DNA of 64,000 bases from Planctomycetota bacterium (GCA_016220085.1 JACRIN010000072.1:38905-102904), one strand, 5' to 3'; shown: positions 36,656-45,560, numbered from the stretch's first letter. The notes: generated by a model from the sequence alone, not told the origin. Made by a program: numbers and translations.

Positions 36656-38128
36656 TCAGCAGCTCGGCGGCGGCGTCTTCGCGCGTTCGATGATCGACGT
36701 CGTCGAGCGGCCCGCGAGCAGCGGCGCGAGATGCACTTGGCCGCCGTGCTTCTCGACCCACTCGCGGCCGACGACGCCCTTGCCCTCCCAGTCCTGGCCT
36801 TTGACCAGGACGTGAGGCGTCACGCGCTCGATCAACGCGAGCGGCGTGTCCTCGCCGAATGGCACGACCGCGTCGACCATCTCGAGCGCGGCGAGCACCG
36901 CGAGCCGGTCCTCGCTCTTGTTGACCGGCCGCGTCGGCCCTTTCAGCCGCCGCACGGACTCGTCGTCGTTCAAGCCGACGATCAGCACGTCGCCCTTCGA
37001 GCGCGCGAACCGCAGGTAGTCGATGTGCCCCGCGTGCAGGATGTCGAAGCAACCGTTGGTGAAGACGATGCGCTTCTCCTCGGCGCGCCATTGGCTGACG
37101 GCGCTCTCGACGTCCTCCGGGCGCAGGATCTTGCCGTGGTGCTCGGGCAGCTCGCCGAGCACGGTCGCCATCTCCTCGCGCGTCGTCGACGCGGCGCCGC
37201 GCTTGCCGACGACGATGCCGGCGGCATGGTTCGCGAGGTGCACGGCGGTCGCGAGCGGCAGGCCCGCGCCGAGGCCCAACGCGAGGTGCGAGATCACCGT
37301 GTCGCCCGCGCCGGTGACGTCGAACACGGCGCGCGCCATCGTCGGCACGCGCGCGCTCTCGCCGGTCGCCTTGACGCGGTAGTACATGCCGTCGGGACCG
37401 AGCGTGATCACCGCGGCGTCGAGCGAAGCGATCGCGATCAGCTCCTCGGCGGCCTTGGGCACGTCGTCGAGGCTCGCGAGCTTGCGCCCGATCGCCTCCT
37501 CGGCCTCCTTGCGGTTCGGCGTGACCAACGTCGCGCCGCGATAGCGCGCGTAGTCGTTGCCCTTCGGATCGACGAGCACCGGGATCCCGCCCGCGCGCGC
37601 CGCCGAGATCACGGCGGCGATCAGCTCGTTGACGAGCAGACCCTTGCCGTAGTCGGAGAGGATCACCGCCTGCGCGGCCTTCACGCGAACCGGCAGCTCC
37701 ACCAACAGGCGCGCGAGCAGCGGCGCGGGAATCGCGTGCGTCTTCTCCCAGTCGACGCGCAGCATCTGGTGGATGCCGCTCATCATCCGCGTCTTCTCGA
37801 TCGTCGGCCGCTCGGGGTCGACGACGCACGCCGACGTCTCGACGCCGATCTCCTCGAGCATGCCGCGCAGGCGCCGGCCGCGACCGTCGTCGCCGAGCAG
37901 GCCGATCACCTCGACCGACGCTTCCATCGAGCGCAGGTTCGCCGCGACGTTGCCGGCGCCGCCGAGACGCTCGTCGGTCAAGCGCGCGTTGAGCACCGGG
38001 ATCGGCGCTTCGGGCGAGATGCGCGACACGTCGCCCGACACGTAGCTGTCGAGGATCAGGTCGCCGATCACCAGGATGCGAGGCTGCGAGAGCGCCGCGA
38101 GCACGCGGCGCAGTTCACGTGAGTTCAT
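36656..38128 (-). CDS. hldE: Bifunctional heptose-7-phosphate kinase / heptose-1-phosphate adenylyltransferase
   Basis: 490 residues, the standard fused length. The N-terminal PfkB domain has LVIGDLILDSYVSGDVSRISPEAP, LGGAGNVAANL, VILSDYGKGLL, TPNRKEAEEA and DVTGAGDTV. The C-terminal nucleotidyltransferase has FTNGCFDILHAGHIDYL (HxGH), GLNDDESVRRLKGPTRP, VKGQDWEGKGVVG and GRSTTSIIERA. It converts D-glycero-beta-D-manno-heptose 7-phosphate to ADP-heptose in two steps. hldD starts 2 bases upstream in the same operon, supplying the next enzyme. It matches canonical HldE much more closely than the split rfaE1/rfaE2 pair at 22572-24085. Confidence 0.97.
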   Translation of the reverse strand: MNSRELRRVLAALSQPRILVIGDLILDSYVSGDVSRISPEAPIPVLNARLTDERLGGAGNVAANLRSMEASVEVIGLLGDDGRGRRLRGMLEEIGVETSACVVDPERPTIEKTRMMSGIHQMLRVDWEKTHAIPAPLLARLLVELPVRVKAAQAVILSDYGKGLLVNELIAAVISAARAGGIPVLVDPKGNDYARYRGATLVTPNRKEAEEAIGRKLASLDDVPKAAEELIAIASLDAAVITLGPDGMYYRVKATGESARVPTMARAVFDVTGAGDTVISHLALGLGAGLPLATAVHLANHAAGIVVGKRGAASTTREEMATVLGELPEHHGKILRPEDVESAVSQWRAEEKRIVFTNGCFDILHAGHIDYLRFARSKGDVLIVGLNDDESVRRLKGPTRPVNKSEDRLAVLAALEMVDAVVPFGEDTPLALIERVTPHVLVKGQDWEGKGVVGREWVEKHGGQVHLAPLLAGRSTTSIIERAKTPPPSC

Positions 38129-38130
38129 GG

Positions 38131-39075
38131 TCAGCGCCAGTAGCCGTCTTGTTCCTTCAGCACGCGCACGTAGGTCGCGACGCCGTCCTCGAGCGACGAG
38201 AACTCGACGTCGCAGCCCGCGCGGCGCAACGCGCCGAGGTCGGCGCGCGTGAAGCGCTGGTACTTGCCCTCGAGCTCCGCCGGGAACGGCACCTCGGCGA
38301 TCCGGGCGCTCGCGTAGTGCTTCTTCACCTCTTCCGCGAGCGCGCGGAAGCTGTCGGCGCGGCCGGAGCCGCAGTTGAAGATCCCGCTCGACTCCGGGTG
38401 GTCGAGGAACCACAGATTGACGTCGACCGCGTCGCCGACCCAGACGAAGTCGCGGCGGAAGCGCTCGGAGCCCGCGAAGATCTCGAGCTTCTTGGTCGTG
38501 CGCACCTGGTGGTGGAACTTGTAGATCACCGAGGCCATGCGGCCCTTGTGATTCTCCTGCGGCCCGTAGACGTTGAAGTAGCGCAGCCCGACGACCTGCG
38601 ACTTGGTGTGCGGCAGCACGGTGCGCACGTGGCGGTCGAAGAGGAACTTCGAGAAGGCATAGACGTTGAGCGGATGCTCCGCGCGCGGATCCTCGACGAA
38701 ACCGTGGTCGCCGTCGCCGTACACCGACGCCGACGACGCGTACACGAACGGGCAGCGGCCGGCGGCGAACGCGAGCAACGACTTCGAGTACTCGGTGTTG
38801 ACCGCGAGCATGTAGCGGCCGTTCTTCTCCATCGTGTCGGAGCACGCGCCCTGGTGCAGGATCGCGTCGACCTTGCCCCAGGGCGACGGGCCGCCGAGGC
38901 GGCCGAGGAAGTCGCGGTAGTCGACGAAGTCCTGGAACTTCAGCGAGTTGAGCCCGCGGTGCTTCTCGCCGTTCTCGAGGTCGTCGACGATGACGATGTC
39001 GGTGATCCCGCGGCGGTTGAGCCCGCGCACGAGGTTCGAGCCGATGAAGCCGGCGCCGCCTGTGACGATGTACAT
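38131..39075 (-). CDS. hldD: ADP-L-glycero-D-manno-heptose 6-epimerase
   Basis: 314 residues from the ATG at 39075 (MYIVTGGAGFIGSNL), with the NAD(P)-binding TGGAGFIG motif at the very N-terminus; 23 upstream in-frame residues are rejected. Family markers: VDDLENGEKHRGLNSL, ILHQGACSDTMEKNGRYM, SSASVYGDG, the catalytic Tyr/Lys YAFSK, RYFNVYGPQENHKGRMASV and RRDFVWVGD. It epimerises ADP-D,D-heptose to ADP-L,D-heptose for inner-core assembly. Directly followed by hldE. Confidence 0.96.
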   Translation of the reverse strand: MYIVTGGAGFIGSNLVRGLNRRGITDIVIVDDLENGEKHRGLNSLKFQDFVDYRDFLGRLGGPSPWGKVDAILHQGACSDTMEKNGRYMLAVNTEYSKSLLAFAAGRCPFVYASSASVYGDGDHGFVEDPRAEHPLNVYAFSKFLFDRHVRTVLPHTKSQVVGLRYFNVYGPQENHKGRMASVIYKFHHQVRTTKKLEIFAGSERFRRDFVWVGDAVDVNLWFLDHPESSGIFNCGSGRADSFRALAEEVKKHYASARIAEVPFPAELEGKYQRFTRADLGALRRAGCDVEFSSLEDGVATYVRVLKEQDGYWR

Positions 39076-39212
39076 CCTGGTGATCCGTTGAGCGCGCTTG
39101 GAGAGAGGAGCTTGGGACGGTGGGAAGCGCTCATTCGAACGCACCGACGGCGCGGATCCAAGTCGCGGGGAGCGTGGAATCGGCGCGGGAGCCCGCGAAC
39201 CTCAAGGCGACC

Positions 39213-40223
39213 TCAGCGCGGCGGAGCTTCGGGAGCCCGCGCGGGGGCCGTCGGAGCGCCCTCGGCCGGCTTTTTTTTCCGGAAGCGGTCGTGGAGCCAA
39301 AAGTACTGCTCGGGGCGGCGGAGGATCAGTCGCTCGAGCTCGCGGTTGACGATCGTCATCACCTCGACCGGGTCTTTCCCCGCGAGCTCCTCGGGCCGGA
39401 TCACGCGCGTGAAGACGAGCTCGTACCGGAACGGCTCTTCCGTCAGCCAGCAACCGAAGAACACCAGCGGTGCGCCGACGCGACGCAGCATCACCGCGGC
39501 GCCGCGCTCGCACTTCGCGCGCCGGCCGAAGAACGGAGCGACGATGTACTTCTTGCGGGCGCGCTGATCGAGGAAGAGCAACACGCTGCCGCCCGCTTGG
39601 AGGATCGTCGGCAGTTGCGCGGCGGCGCCGTGGCGCGGCACGAGGCGAACGTGGTGGCGCTCGCGCACCGCTTGGAAGTGGCGCGACAACGGCCGGTTGC
39701 GCGGCGGACGCGACACGACGTAGAAGGGCTTGAAGCCGAGCCACGGCAGCGCGCCGCCGCCCGCTTCCCAGTCGCCGACGTGCGCGGTCACCAGGAACGC
39801 GCCGCGCTTCTCCGCGAGCAATGCGCGCACCTCGTCGGGCATCTCGACCCGATAGCGCGCGAGCGGCGAACCGGTGCCGTGCACGCGCTCGTAGTGCTGC
39901 GTGCGCAGGGTGACGGTGATCACGTGCCGCCACGCGGAACGCAACAGGCTCTCGACGCGCTCGGGCGTCGCGCGGTCTCCGAGCGCCTGCCCGATGTACT
40001 CGCGCGCGGCGCGGGATCGGCCGGGCTGGACCGCGGCAGCGACGGCGGCGGCGACGTTGGTGAAGAGCTTCTGCACGCCGAACGGCAACGCGCCGACGAC
40101 GCCGAGCACCGAGCGATAGATCGCGTACTCGACCCACGGCACGAGCCCTTCGCGATCGCCGAGCACCGGCTGGCTCGCGATCGGCCAGTCGCTCTCCTCG
40201 AGGCCGAGCTCGCTCCTAGCCAT
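39213..40223 (-). CDS. LpxL/HtrB-family lipid A acyltransferase
   Basis: 336 residues from the ATG at 40223, overlapping the end of lpxK by 8 bases. One N-terminal hydrophobic segment is followed by the acyltransferase domain. The catalytic HX4E motif is HVGDWE in FLVTAHVGDWEAGGG; other markers are PRNRPLSRHF, LLFLDQRARKK (the DQ segment), PFFGRRAKCERGAAVML and YFWLHDRFRKKK at the C-terminus. It would transfer a secondary acyl chain onto the Kdo-lipid A precursor at the inner membrane. Whether it acts as LpxL, LpxM or a broader lysophospholipid acyltransferase cannot be decided by sequence reading. The last ~15 residues are Ala/Pro-rich. Confidence 0.9.
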   Translation of the reverse strand: MARSELGLEESDWPIASQPVLGDREGLVPWVEYAIYRSVLGVVGALPFGVQKLFTNVAAAVAAAVQPGRSRAAREYIGQALGDRATPERVESLLRSAWRHVITVTLRTQHYERVHGTGSPLARYRVEMPDEVRALLAEKRGAFLVTAHVGDWEAGGGALPWLGFKPFYVVSRPPRNRPLSRHFQAVRERHHVRLVPRHGAAAQLPTILQAGGSVLLFLDQRARKKYIVAPFFGRRAKCERGAAVMLRRVGAPLVFFGCWLTEEPFRYELVFTRVIRPEELAGKDPVEVMTIVNRELERLILRRPEQYFWLHDRFRKKKPAEGAPTAPARAPEAPPR

Positions 40224-41307
40224 GGAGCCCCTCGTGCAGCGCCTTGCGCACCGTCTCGCCGCGCGCGGACGGCAACACATCGAGCAACGCCGCGAGCACC
40301 GACGCGCCGGCGACGAACTCGAACTCGATCGCGAGCACCCACACGCGCGCGCCGTGCGGTCGCAGCTTGACCGCGTCCTTCGCCGTGGTGAGCACGAGCC
40401 TCTCGCGCGCGAGTCGCGCGACGTCGGCGGCGCTCCACGCATGGTGATCGGGCCGCGCGTCGTGTCGTTCGACGACGACGCCGAGCGAACGCACCGCGCG
40501 CTCGAACGCGGCGGGATGCGCGATGCCCGACGCGAGCACCGCGTGCTTGCCTTCGAGCGCCTCGAGCGCGACGCGTTCGCCGTCGGGCGAGATCCACGCG
40601 CGCGGTCGATGCACGCTTTCGAGTTGCGCGCGGCCGGGCGCGAGGCGCTCGAGCTCGCGCTTCAGCTCCGCGAGCGACTCGCTCGACGCTTGATCGACGC
40701 GCGTCAGCACCAACGCGTCGGCCCGCGCGAGCGCATGCGGCGGCTCGCGCAAGAGCCCGCGCGGCAAGAGAGCGCGCACCGGCTCGCCGTTTCGCGCTTC
40801 GAGCCCCCACGGCCGAGTCGCGTCGACCAGGACGAGGTCGAGGTCGCGCGCGAGCCGCCGATGCTGGAAGCCGTCGTCGAGCACGATCACGTCGACGCCC
40901 GCTTCGACGAGCTTCTGGCCGCCGCGCACGCGATCGGGATCCTGCACGTGCGCGAGCCCGGGCACGAGCTCGCCGAGCAACGCCGCTTCGTCGCTCGAGG
41001 CGCCGACTTTCGCGCCGAAGCCGCGCGAGAGCACGCCGACGCGCCGGCCGCGGCGCTCGAACTCGCGCGCGAGCCACGCGACCATCGGCGTCTTGCCGGT
41101 GCCGCCCGCGGTCAAGTTGCCGACGCTGACGACCGCGGCGTCGAGGCGCGTGCTGCGCAGGATCCCGAGGTCGTACAGCGCGCCGCGCGCGCGCGCGGCG
41201 ACGCCGAAGAGCGCCGCGGGCAAGCGCAGGAGCTCGACCGCGCCGCCTCGCCGGGCGAGGCGGTCCTCGATGCGCCCCGCGGAGCTCGCGCCGGAGGGAT
41301 CGGCCAT
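40216..41307 (-). CDS. lpxK: Tetraacyldisaccharide 4'-kinase
   Basis: 363 residues from the ATG at 41307; a GTG at 41361 would add 18 residues and cannot be excluded. The N-terminal region carries one hydrophobic segment, and the P-loop GNLTAGGTGKTPMVAWLA is diagnostic of LpxK. Further markers: VGVLSRGFGAK, VIVLDDGFQHRRLARDLDLVLVDA (the DDG(F/L)QH motif), LLREPPHALARADALVLTRVD and LTTAKDAVKL. It phosphorylates the 4' position of the lipid A disaccharide at the cytoplasmic face. It sits between rpoZ and the LpxL-like acyltransferase, supporting a lipid A pathway with acylation. Confidence 0.95.
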   Translation of the reverse strand: MADPSGASSAGRIEDRLARRGGAVELLRLPAALFGVAARARGALYDLGILRSTRLDAAVVSVGNLTAGGTGKTPMVAWLAREFERRGRRVGVLSRGFGAKVGASSDEAALLGELVPGLAHVQDPDRVRGGQKLVEAGVDVIVLDDGFQHRRLARDLDLVLVDATRPWGLEARNGEPVRALLPRGLLREPPHALARADALVLTRVDQASSESLAELKRELERLAPGRAQLESVHRPRAWISPDGERVALEALEGKHAVLASGIAHPAAFERAVRSLGVVVERHDARPDHHAWSAADVARLARERLVLTTAKDAVKLRPHGARVWVLAIEFEFVAGASVLAALLDVLPSARGETVRKALHEGLHG

Positions 41308-41378
41308 GCGCAGGATGCTCGCGTTCGCGCGCCCGAGCGCAAGGGCGAAGGCGCCGAGCACGAACCGGATCGCGCCGG

Positions 41379-41600
41379 TCAGAGCGTCGGCGGCGGCGTG
41401 TTCTGCTCTTCGTCCGGGATCAGCTCGATCAGACCGCGCTCCATCTCGAGGAAGGCGACCTTGATCGGGTTGCGCTCGCGGGTCTCGATCAACGGGGCCG
41501 CGCCACGGATGAGCTCGCGCACGCGCTTCTGCAGGAGCGCCGTCTTGTGGAAGGATCCGGAGACGGACTTCTGAAGACGCTGCGGGAGAGTGAGTTCCAT
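41379..41600 (-). CDS. rpoZ: DNA-directed RNA polymerase omega subunit
   Basis: 73 residues from the ATG at 41600 (MELTLPQRL); the frame is open 17 residues further but the prefix lacks conservation. The central part LLQKRVRELIRGAAPLIE then RNPIKVAFLEMERGLIEL follows the omega pattern (RA..L..G..PLV....NP...AL.EI..G). Omega helps assemble and stabilise RNA polymerase. It is the first gene after a strong promoter and precedes lpxK by ~70 bases; its pairing with lipid A genes is not typical of E. coli but similar linkages to envelope genes occur. The short size makes the assignment good but not certain. Confidence 0.8.
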   Translation of the reverse strand: MELTLPQRLQKSVSGSFHKTALLQKRVRELIRGAAPLIETRERNPIKVAFLEMERGLIELIPDEEQNTPPPTL

Positions 41601-41708
41601 CGTCGATCCGATTGGGCCGGTTGGGGCGAGCCGAGATTGATGCTGGGACACGCGCGCCCCTGCGGCAGGCGGCCCGAGGGCCGTCGCGCGGGGCTTCGCG
41701 AGCCGGGT

Positions 41709-41737
41709 GTTATACCGAAGTCGCGGTCCGAACTCAA
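41709..41737 (-). promoter_or_regulatory. Sigma70-type promoter for rpoZ-lpxK
   Basis: On the minus strand TTGAGT (41737-41732) and TATAAC (41714-41709) are separated by exactly 17 bases, close to consensus and standing out in GC-rich surroundings. Predicted transcription start near 41702, giving a leader of about 100 bases to the rpoZ ATG. Confidence 0.75.
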
Positions 41738-41789
41738 ACGACCCGACCGAGGCGGCCCGACGGAGGCGACGCCGCGCAGGCGGCCTAAG

Positions 41790-41866
41790 TCACGCGGCGG
41801 GGCTCACGCGGAGGGCTCACGCGGCCGAGCTCACGCAGTCGGGCTCAGCCAGTCGGGCTCAGGCGG
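41790..41866. repeat. ~14-base degenerate tandem repeat, about six units
   Basis: Units related to tcacgcggccgggc, each beginning tca, follow one another from about 41790 to 41866. They run over the stop codon of the HAD/kinase fusion gene (41859-41861) and into the rpoZ upstream region. Confidence 0.8.
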
Positions 41867-43121
41867 CGGGCAGACCGAGCGGGTTCTCCGCCGGCAGCAC
41901 GAGATCGGCGCGCTGGGCGGGCGGAAACGCTTCGTCGAAGGCGCGCTGAACCGGCAAAAAGGTCCGCCGGGCGCGCATCAAGAGCTCCGGGCTCGCTTCC
42001 CGGGCGGCGAGCCGGCGCAAGAGCAACGCCTCGTCCGCCTCCAGCGCGATCACGCGCTCCAACGCCGCGCGCAGCCGCGGATGCATCAGGAAGAGCCCCT
42101 GGACGATCAGCAGGCCGTCGCCGGGGAGCAGCTCGCCCGTGCGCGTGACCACCGGCTCGCCGCGGCGGTGCGGCTGGATCACGGTCTCGATCAGGCCGTC
42201 GAGATCGAACGCGGCTTGGACGTGAGCGAGCGGCGCGGCGTCCGCCTCGGCCGCCGAACCGATCAGATAGTCGTCGAGCGCGACGACCGAGCAGGCGAGG
42301 CCGCGACCACGCAAGAGCCGCGCGACGTCGCGCGCGAAGAGGCTCTTGCCTGCCGCCGCGCGCCCGGTGATGCCGAGCGTGGCCGCGGAAAGTCGGCGCC
42401 CCGAGGCGTCGAGCACGCGCACGCGGGTCAGCGCCGACTCGATCCAGGTCGCGCGGCGTTCGAGCAACGGGATCAGGCCCGCGAGGTCGTCGAGCGACGC
42501 TTCGAACTCGATCGCCTCGTCCTTCGCGGCGAGCCCCTGCGCGAGGTGCACGTGCGGCAAGCCGTTGGCGTGCGCGGCCTCGGAATCGGGCGAACGATCG
42601 CCGACCATCACCGCCGAGCGAGTGCCGAAGAGCTCCAGCAGGTCGCGCACCATGTCGCTCTTCGTGTGCACCCGCGGCGAATCGAGGCAGCGCGCGGCAT
42701 CGACCAGCTCGCCGAGCCGGAGCTCTTCCTGCATGCGCGTCAGGTAGCCCTGCGCGCAGTTGCTGGCGATGCCGAGCTTGAGCCCGCGCCGCTTGAGCTC
42801 GACCAACGCGTCGCGCGCGCCGGGCATCAGCGCCGCCTGGCCGCCGCGGACCGCTTGTTCCTCTTCCTCGACGCAGCGCTCCATCACGAGCGCGCGCTGG
42901 GCCGGCGTCAGGTCGGGGAAGACGCGCTCGAAGCCGAGCGCGAGCGGGAAGCCGACCATCGAGAGCCAGGCCTCGGCGCCGGGCAGCTCGCGGTCGAGCC
43001 CGAGCTCGTCGAACGCGCGCCGCGCGCCCGCGCGAGCCGCGGCGACCCAGAAGCCGCCGGTGGCGACGAGGGTGCCGTCGAGGTCGAAGATCACGGCGTC
43101 GAACAGGATCGGCGTGGGCAT
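41859..43121 (-). CDS. HAD hydrolase fused to uridine-kinase-like P-loop domain
   Basis: 420 residues. Residues ~5-220 are a HAD phosphatase of the phosphoglycolate/beta-phosphoglucomutase type: FDLDGTL (Asp13, Asp15), LGIASNC for the Ser/Thr motif II region, HTKSDM with the motif III Lys, and VMVGDRSPDSEAAHANG for motif IV. Residues ~245-420 are a P-loop kinase of the uridine kinase/phosphoribulokinase type: LGITGRAAAGKS (Walker A), VALDDYLIG (the base-binding Asp region), and a Walker B-like LIVQGLFL followed by an Arg-rich lid. Both halves look catalytically competent. A TAGGCT hexamer lies 10 bases before the ATG and there is no SD sequence. The substrate is unknown. Confidence 0.85.
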   Translation of the reverse strand: MPTPILFDAVIFDLDGTLVATGGFWVAAARAGARRAFDELGLDRELPGAEAWLSMVGFPLALGFERVFPDLTPAQRALVMERCVEEEEQAVRGGQAALMPGARDALVELKRRGLKLGIASNCAQGYLTRMQEELRLGELVDAARCLDSPRVHTKSDMVRDLLELFGTRSAVMVGDRSPDSEAAHANGLPHVHLAQGLAAKDEAIEFEASLDDLAGLIPLLERRATWIESALTRVRVLDASGRRLSAATLGITGRAAAGKSLFARDVARLLRGRGLACSVVALDDYLIGSAAEADAAPLAHVQAAFDLDGLIETVIQPHRRGEPVVTRTGELLPGDGLLIVQGLFLMHPRLRAALERVIALEADEALLLRRLAAREASPELLMRARRTFLPVQRAFDEAFPPAQRADLVLPAENPLGLPAA

Positions 43122-43194
43122 GAAGGGCGAAAGCCTAGCGCGTGTCCGTCGGGTTGTGCGACGGGCCGCGGGCTTCGACGGCGCCCTGCGGGAG

Positions 43195-44958
43195 CTACTG
43201 CAGCGTGAAGTGCAGCCCGGCGGTCAGGCAGAGGCTGTTCGGCGGCGGAAAGCCGCCGTCGCGGCTCCACCACTGGCACCACACCTGTTGGCCGGCGACC
43301 AACGCCGGGTCGACGCCGGACGAGGCGAAGTGGTTGAAGTCGAAGACCATCGCACCGTCGCAGCCGGTCGGCGGGCCGCTCGCGAGTTGCGCGCCGACGC
43401 GGCGCAGCGGACTGCCGACGCAGAGATAGCCGCCGCCGAACGGCAGCATCGTCGAGCTGGTGGTCGTGTAGATCAAGAAGCCGAGTCGACCGCCGATCAC
43501 CTGCGTCGCCTCGATCCGGAATCCTGACGGAGCGTTCGCGCGCGGCGTGCCTTGCCAGGCGATGCTCGGCAGGCAACCTTGCGAGTTGTCCTTCGCGACG
43601 CAGTAGAGCGCCGGACCGAGCGGTGGGCAGGATCGGACGAACACGTTGGGGAGCCCGTGAAGCGGGATCGCGGAAAGGTTCTTCCCGTCGCTCTGAAACG
43701 CGATGACCGTGCCGTCGTCAGAGATCGCGGGCCGGAAGCTCGGGCCATCGGCGCTGACGCCCAAGTCGTTCTGGCAAATCAGGGTCGTCGTCTTCGCGAC
43801 ACGGTCGCGCAGGTAGACCCGCCAACCGATTCCGATGCCGGGAAACAGGTTGCTCGCGGAACTCTCGAATGTCACGAATCGACCATCCAACGAGACCCGC
43901 CCCCGACTGGAGTCGTCGTTTGCCTGAATGCCAGTAGTCGCGACGCTCACGCGCTCCGTCGTGCCGAGCAGACGATCGGTGAGGTAGACGTGAACCTGCA
44001 CGTTCCAGGGACCCGGTACGACGTTCTTCGCGGAGGTTTGCCAAACGACGAATCGACCGTCCCCGGAAATGTCGTTCAGACTGCCACCGGACGCCACACC
44101 ACTCGTGTCCAACGAAAGACAGGTGGTGGTTCCAAGCACCCTGTCGCGGACGTAGACATCCGGGAGCGCGAGATTGGTGTCGCATGGCGCCAGATTGCCG
44201 AGCGTATCGAAGACCACGAGGCGCCCGTCTTCGGTAACGAGCCCGGGGCCGCAAGAGTCGGTGCCCTGCGCCCCGAGTGTGTCGATGTTCACGATCGCGA
44301 CCACGCCAGTCACCAGATCGCGAAGGAACACGTCCTGTTTGGGATTCAGGTCGCCAGCGACGACGTTGGTCGCCGGTGTCGTGAACACGAAGTACCGACC
44401 GTCCGATGTCATCTTCCCCGCATACGTGTCGGCATTCAGCTCGAGCCCCGTCTCCGAGAGATTGACTCGGGTCGTTGTCCCAGCTGCGCGGTCGCGGACG
44501 AACCAGTCGGCCTTGCCGTTCGTGTCCCCTGGCACCAGGTTGGTTGCCTCGCTCGCAATCAGCACCAGATCGCCGTTCCATGAGGTCCAGTGTGCCGACG
44601 CACTCCGGCTTGCCTGCACTCCGGCCGTGGACACACTCACCAGTTCAGGAGTCGTCGATCCCAGATCCCATGCGTAAACATCTGGTTCTGTCGGCGGTGT
44701 CGCATCCCCGACGATCAGGTCCGTTGCCCCACTCGAGAAGCAAACGACCGTCCCGTCGCCGGACACGACCGGAAAATCCGACGGCCCCGCGGCTCCCTCG
44801 CCGGATAGTCCGATCGACTGCAAAGTGACACCACAGCTTTGTGCGTTTGCGACGTGAGTCGGAGCAAGGCTCAGCGTCAGCGCCGCAAGCCACGCGGTCG
44901 CGCTTCGTCCCTGCGCGCCCATGAGGACTCTACGGGTGAAGTGGTTGACGAGTTTCAT
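43195..44958 (-). CDS. Secreted PD40-like beta-propeller protein with shared C-terminal domain
   Basis: 587 residues. A signal peptide (TAWLAALTLSLAPTHVANAQS) is followed by about seven PD40-like repeats (VSGDGTVVCFSSGATDLIVGD, MTSDGRYFVFTTPATNVVAGD, ISGDGRFVVWQTSAKNVVPG and others), each ending in a DV(F/Y)xRD segment. Residues 450-587 are the shared domain (ALYCVAKDNSQGCLPS...PFGGGYLCVGSPLRR...MVFDFNHF...CQWWSRDGGF...LHFTLQ), the most diverged of the four copies. A GGAG site precedes the ATG, and the next gene upstream (44964) ends 5 bases away, so they are probably co-transcribed. By eye the stretch has more A+T than its neighbours. Confidence 0.88.
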   Translation of the reverse strand: MKLVNHFTRRVLMGAQGRSATAWLAALTLSLAPTHVANAQSCGVTLQSIGLSGEGAAGPSDFPVVSGDGTVVCFSSGATDLIVGDATPPTEPDVYAWDLGSTTPELVSVSTAGVQASRSASAHWTSWNGDLVLIASEATNLVPGDTNGKADWFVRDRAAGTTTRVNLSETGLELNADTYAGKMTSDGRYFVFTTPATNVVAGDLNPKQDVFLRDLVTGVVAIVNIDTLGAQGTDSCGPGLVTEDGRLVVFDTLGNLAPCDTNLALPDVYVRDRVLGTTTCLSLDTSGVASGGSLNDISGDGRFVVWQTSAKNVVPGPWNVQVHVYLTDRLLGTTERVSVATTGIQANDDSSRGRVSLDGRFVTFESSASNLFPGIGIGWRVYLRDRVAKTTTLICQNDLGVSADGPSFRPAISDDGTVIAFQSDGKNLSAIPLHGLPNVFVRSCPPLGPALYCVAKDNSQGCLPSIAWQGTPRANAPSGFRIEATQVIGGRLGFLIYTTTSSTMLPFGGGYLCVGSPLRRVGAQLASGPPTGCDGAMVFDFNHFASSGVDPALVAGQQVWCQWWSRDGGFPPPNSLCLTAGLHFTLQ

Positions 44959-44963
44959 CAGAC

Positions 44964-45560
44964 CTACTCCGCTGGAACGAGAGAGAAAGATTCTCGGTCC
45001 CTGACGACCATCAACTTCAAACCAGGAGCCATCGCGCCGAGCGCGGGCAGGTCATACCACTGGCAGTCGTGGATGCCCTCGTCCGCATCGTTTGGGAAGT
45101 ACGCTTCGAGAGTCAGCTCGTCCGGGTCGACGGTCGGGTCGTACCCGAAGCGAAGCACGTCGTTCTCGGTGCAGAGGTAGAGCCTGCCGCCGAACTCCCC
45201 CGGAGTCTGGCGAAAGCGCATGCGCACACCTCGCTTCAGGCGACCCGCCGGATAGCCCATCGCCTCGATGTCGCTCTTCTTGTACACGCGGTTCGGCAGG
45301 TGCCCACCACCGCTGTCGCCGATCAGCCCGGTCGACACGTCGAGCGGAAAGTCGCCGAGCGCGGGCCTGTCTGACGCAGGACCGAATCCGTGACCGCCGC
45401 GAGCAAGGCGTCGGGGCAAATGAGTGCGCCGGGAATCCAAGGCGAACACGACCCCCGGGACAGGAGCCGATCTCCGGGTCGACGCTACCCCGAGGCGCGA
45501 GATCCCGCCAGCGAGCACGCGGAGCTTTCCCCGGGAGTTCGTCGCGCGACACTCGGGCAC
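44964..45560 (-). CDS. Hypothetical protein, possibly 5'-truncated
   Basis: At most 198 residues. From about residue 70 (genomic 45353 downward) the sequence looks genuine: GLIGDSGGGHLPNRVYKKSD, RMRFRQTPGEFGGRLYLCTE, DVLRFGYDPTVDPDELTLEAY, EGIHDCQWYDLPALG. The first ~60 residues are Arg-rich, and no SD sequence or signal peptide supports the 45560 start, so the gene may be a remnant whose N-terminus was lost. Not recognised; no domain assigned. It ends 5 bases before the secreted PD40 protein gene, suggesting the pair was acquired or is expressed together. Confidence 0.45.
   Translation of the reverse strand: MPECRATNSRGKLRVLAGGISRLGVASTRRSAPVPGVVFALDSRRTHLPRRLARGGHGFGPASDRPALGDFPLDVSTGLIGDSGGGHLPNRVYKKSDIEAMGYPAGRLKRGVRMRFRQTPGEFGGRLYLCTENDVLRFGYDPTVDPDELTLEAYFPNDADEGIHDCQWYDLPALGAMAPGLKLMVVRDRESFSLVPAE

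Noticed and set aside
35231..38122. 963-residue plus-strand ORF over hldE and GcvH-like genes
   Set aside because: Antisense shadow of clearly identified enzymes; no domains.
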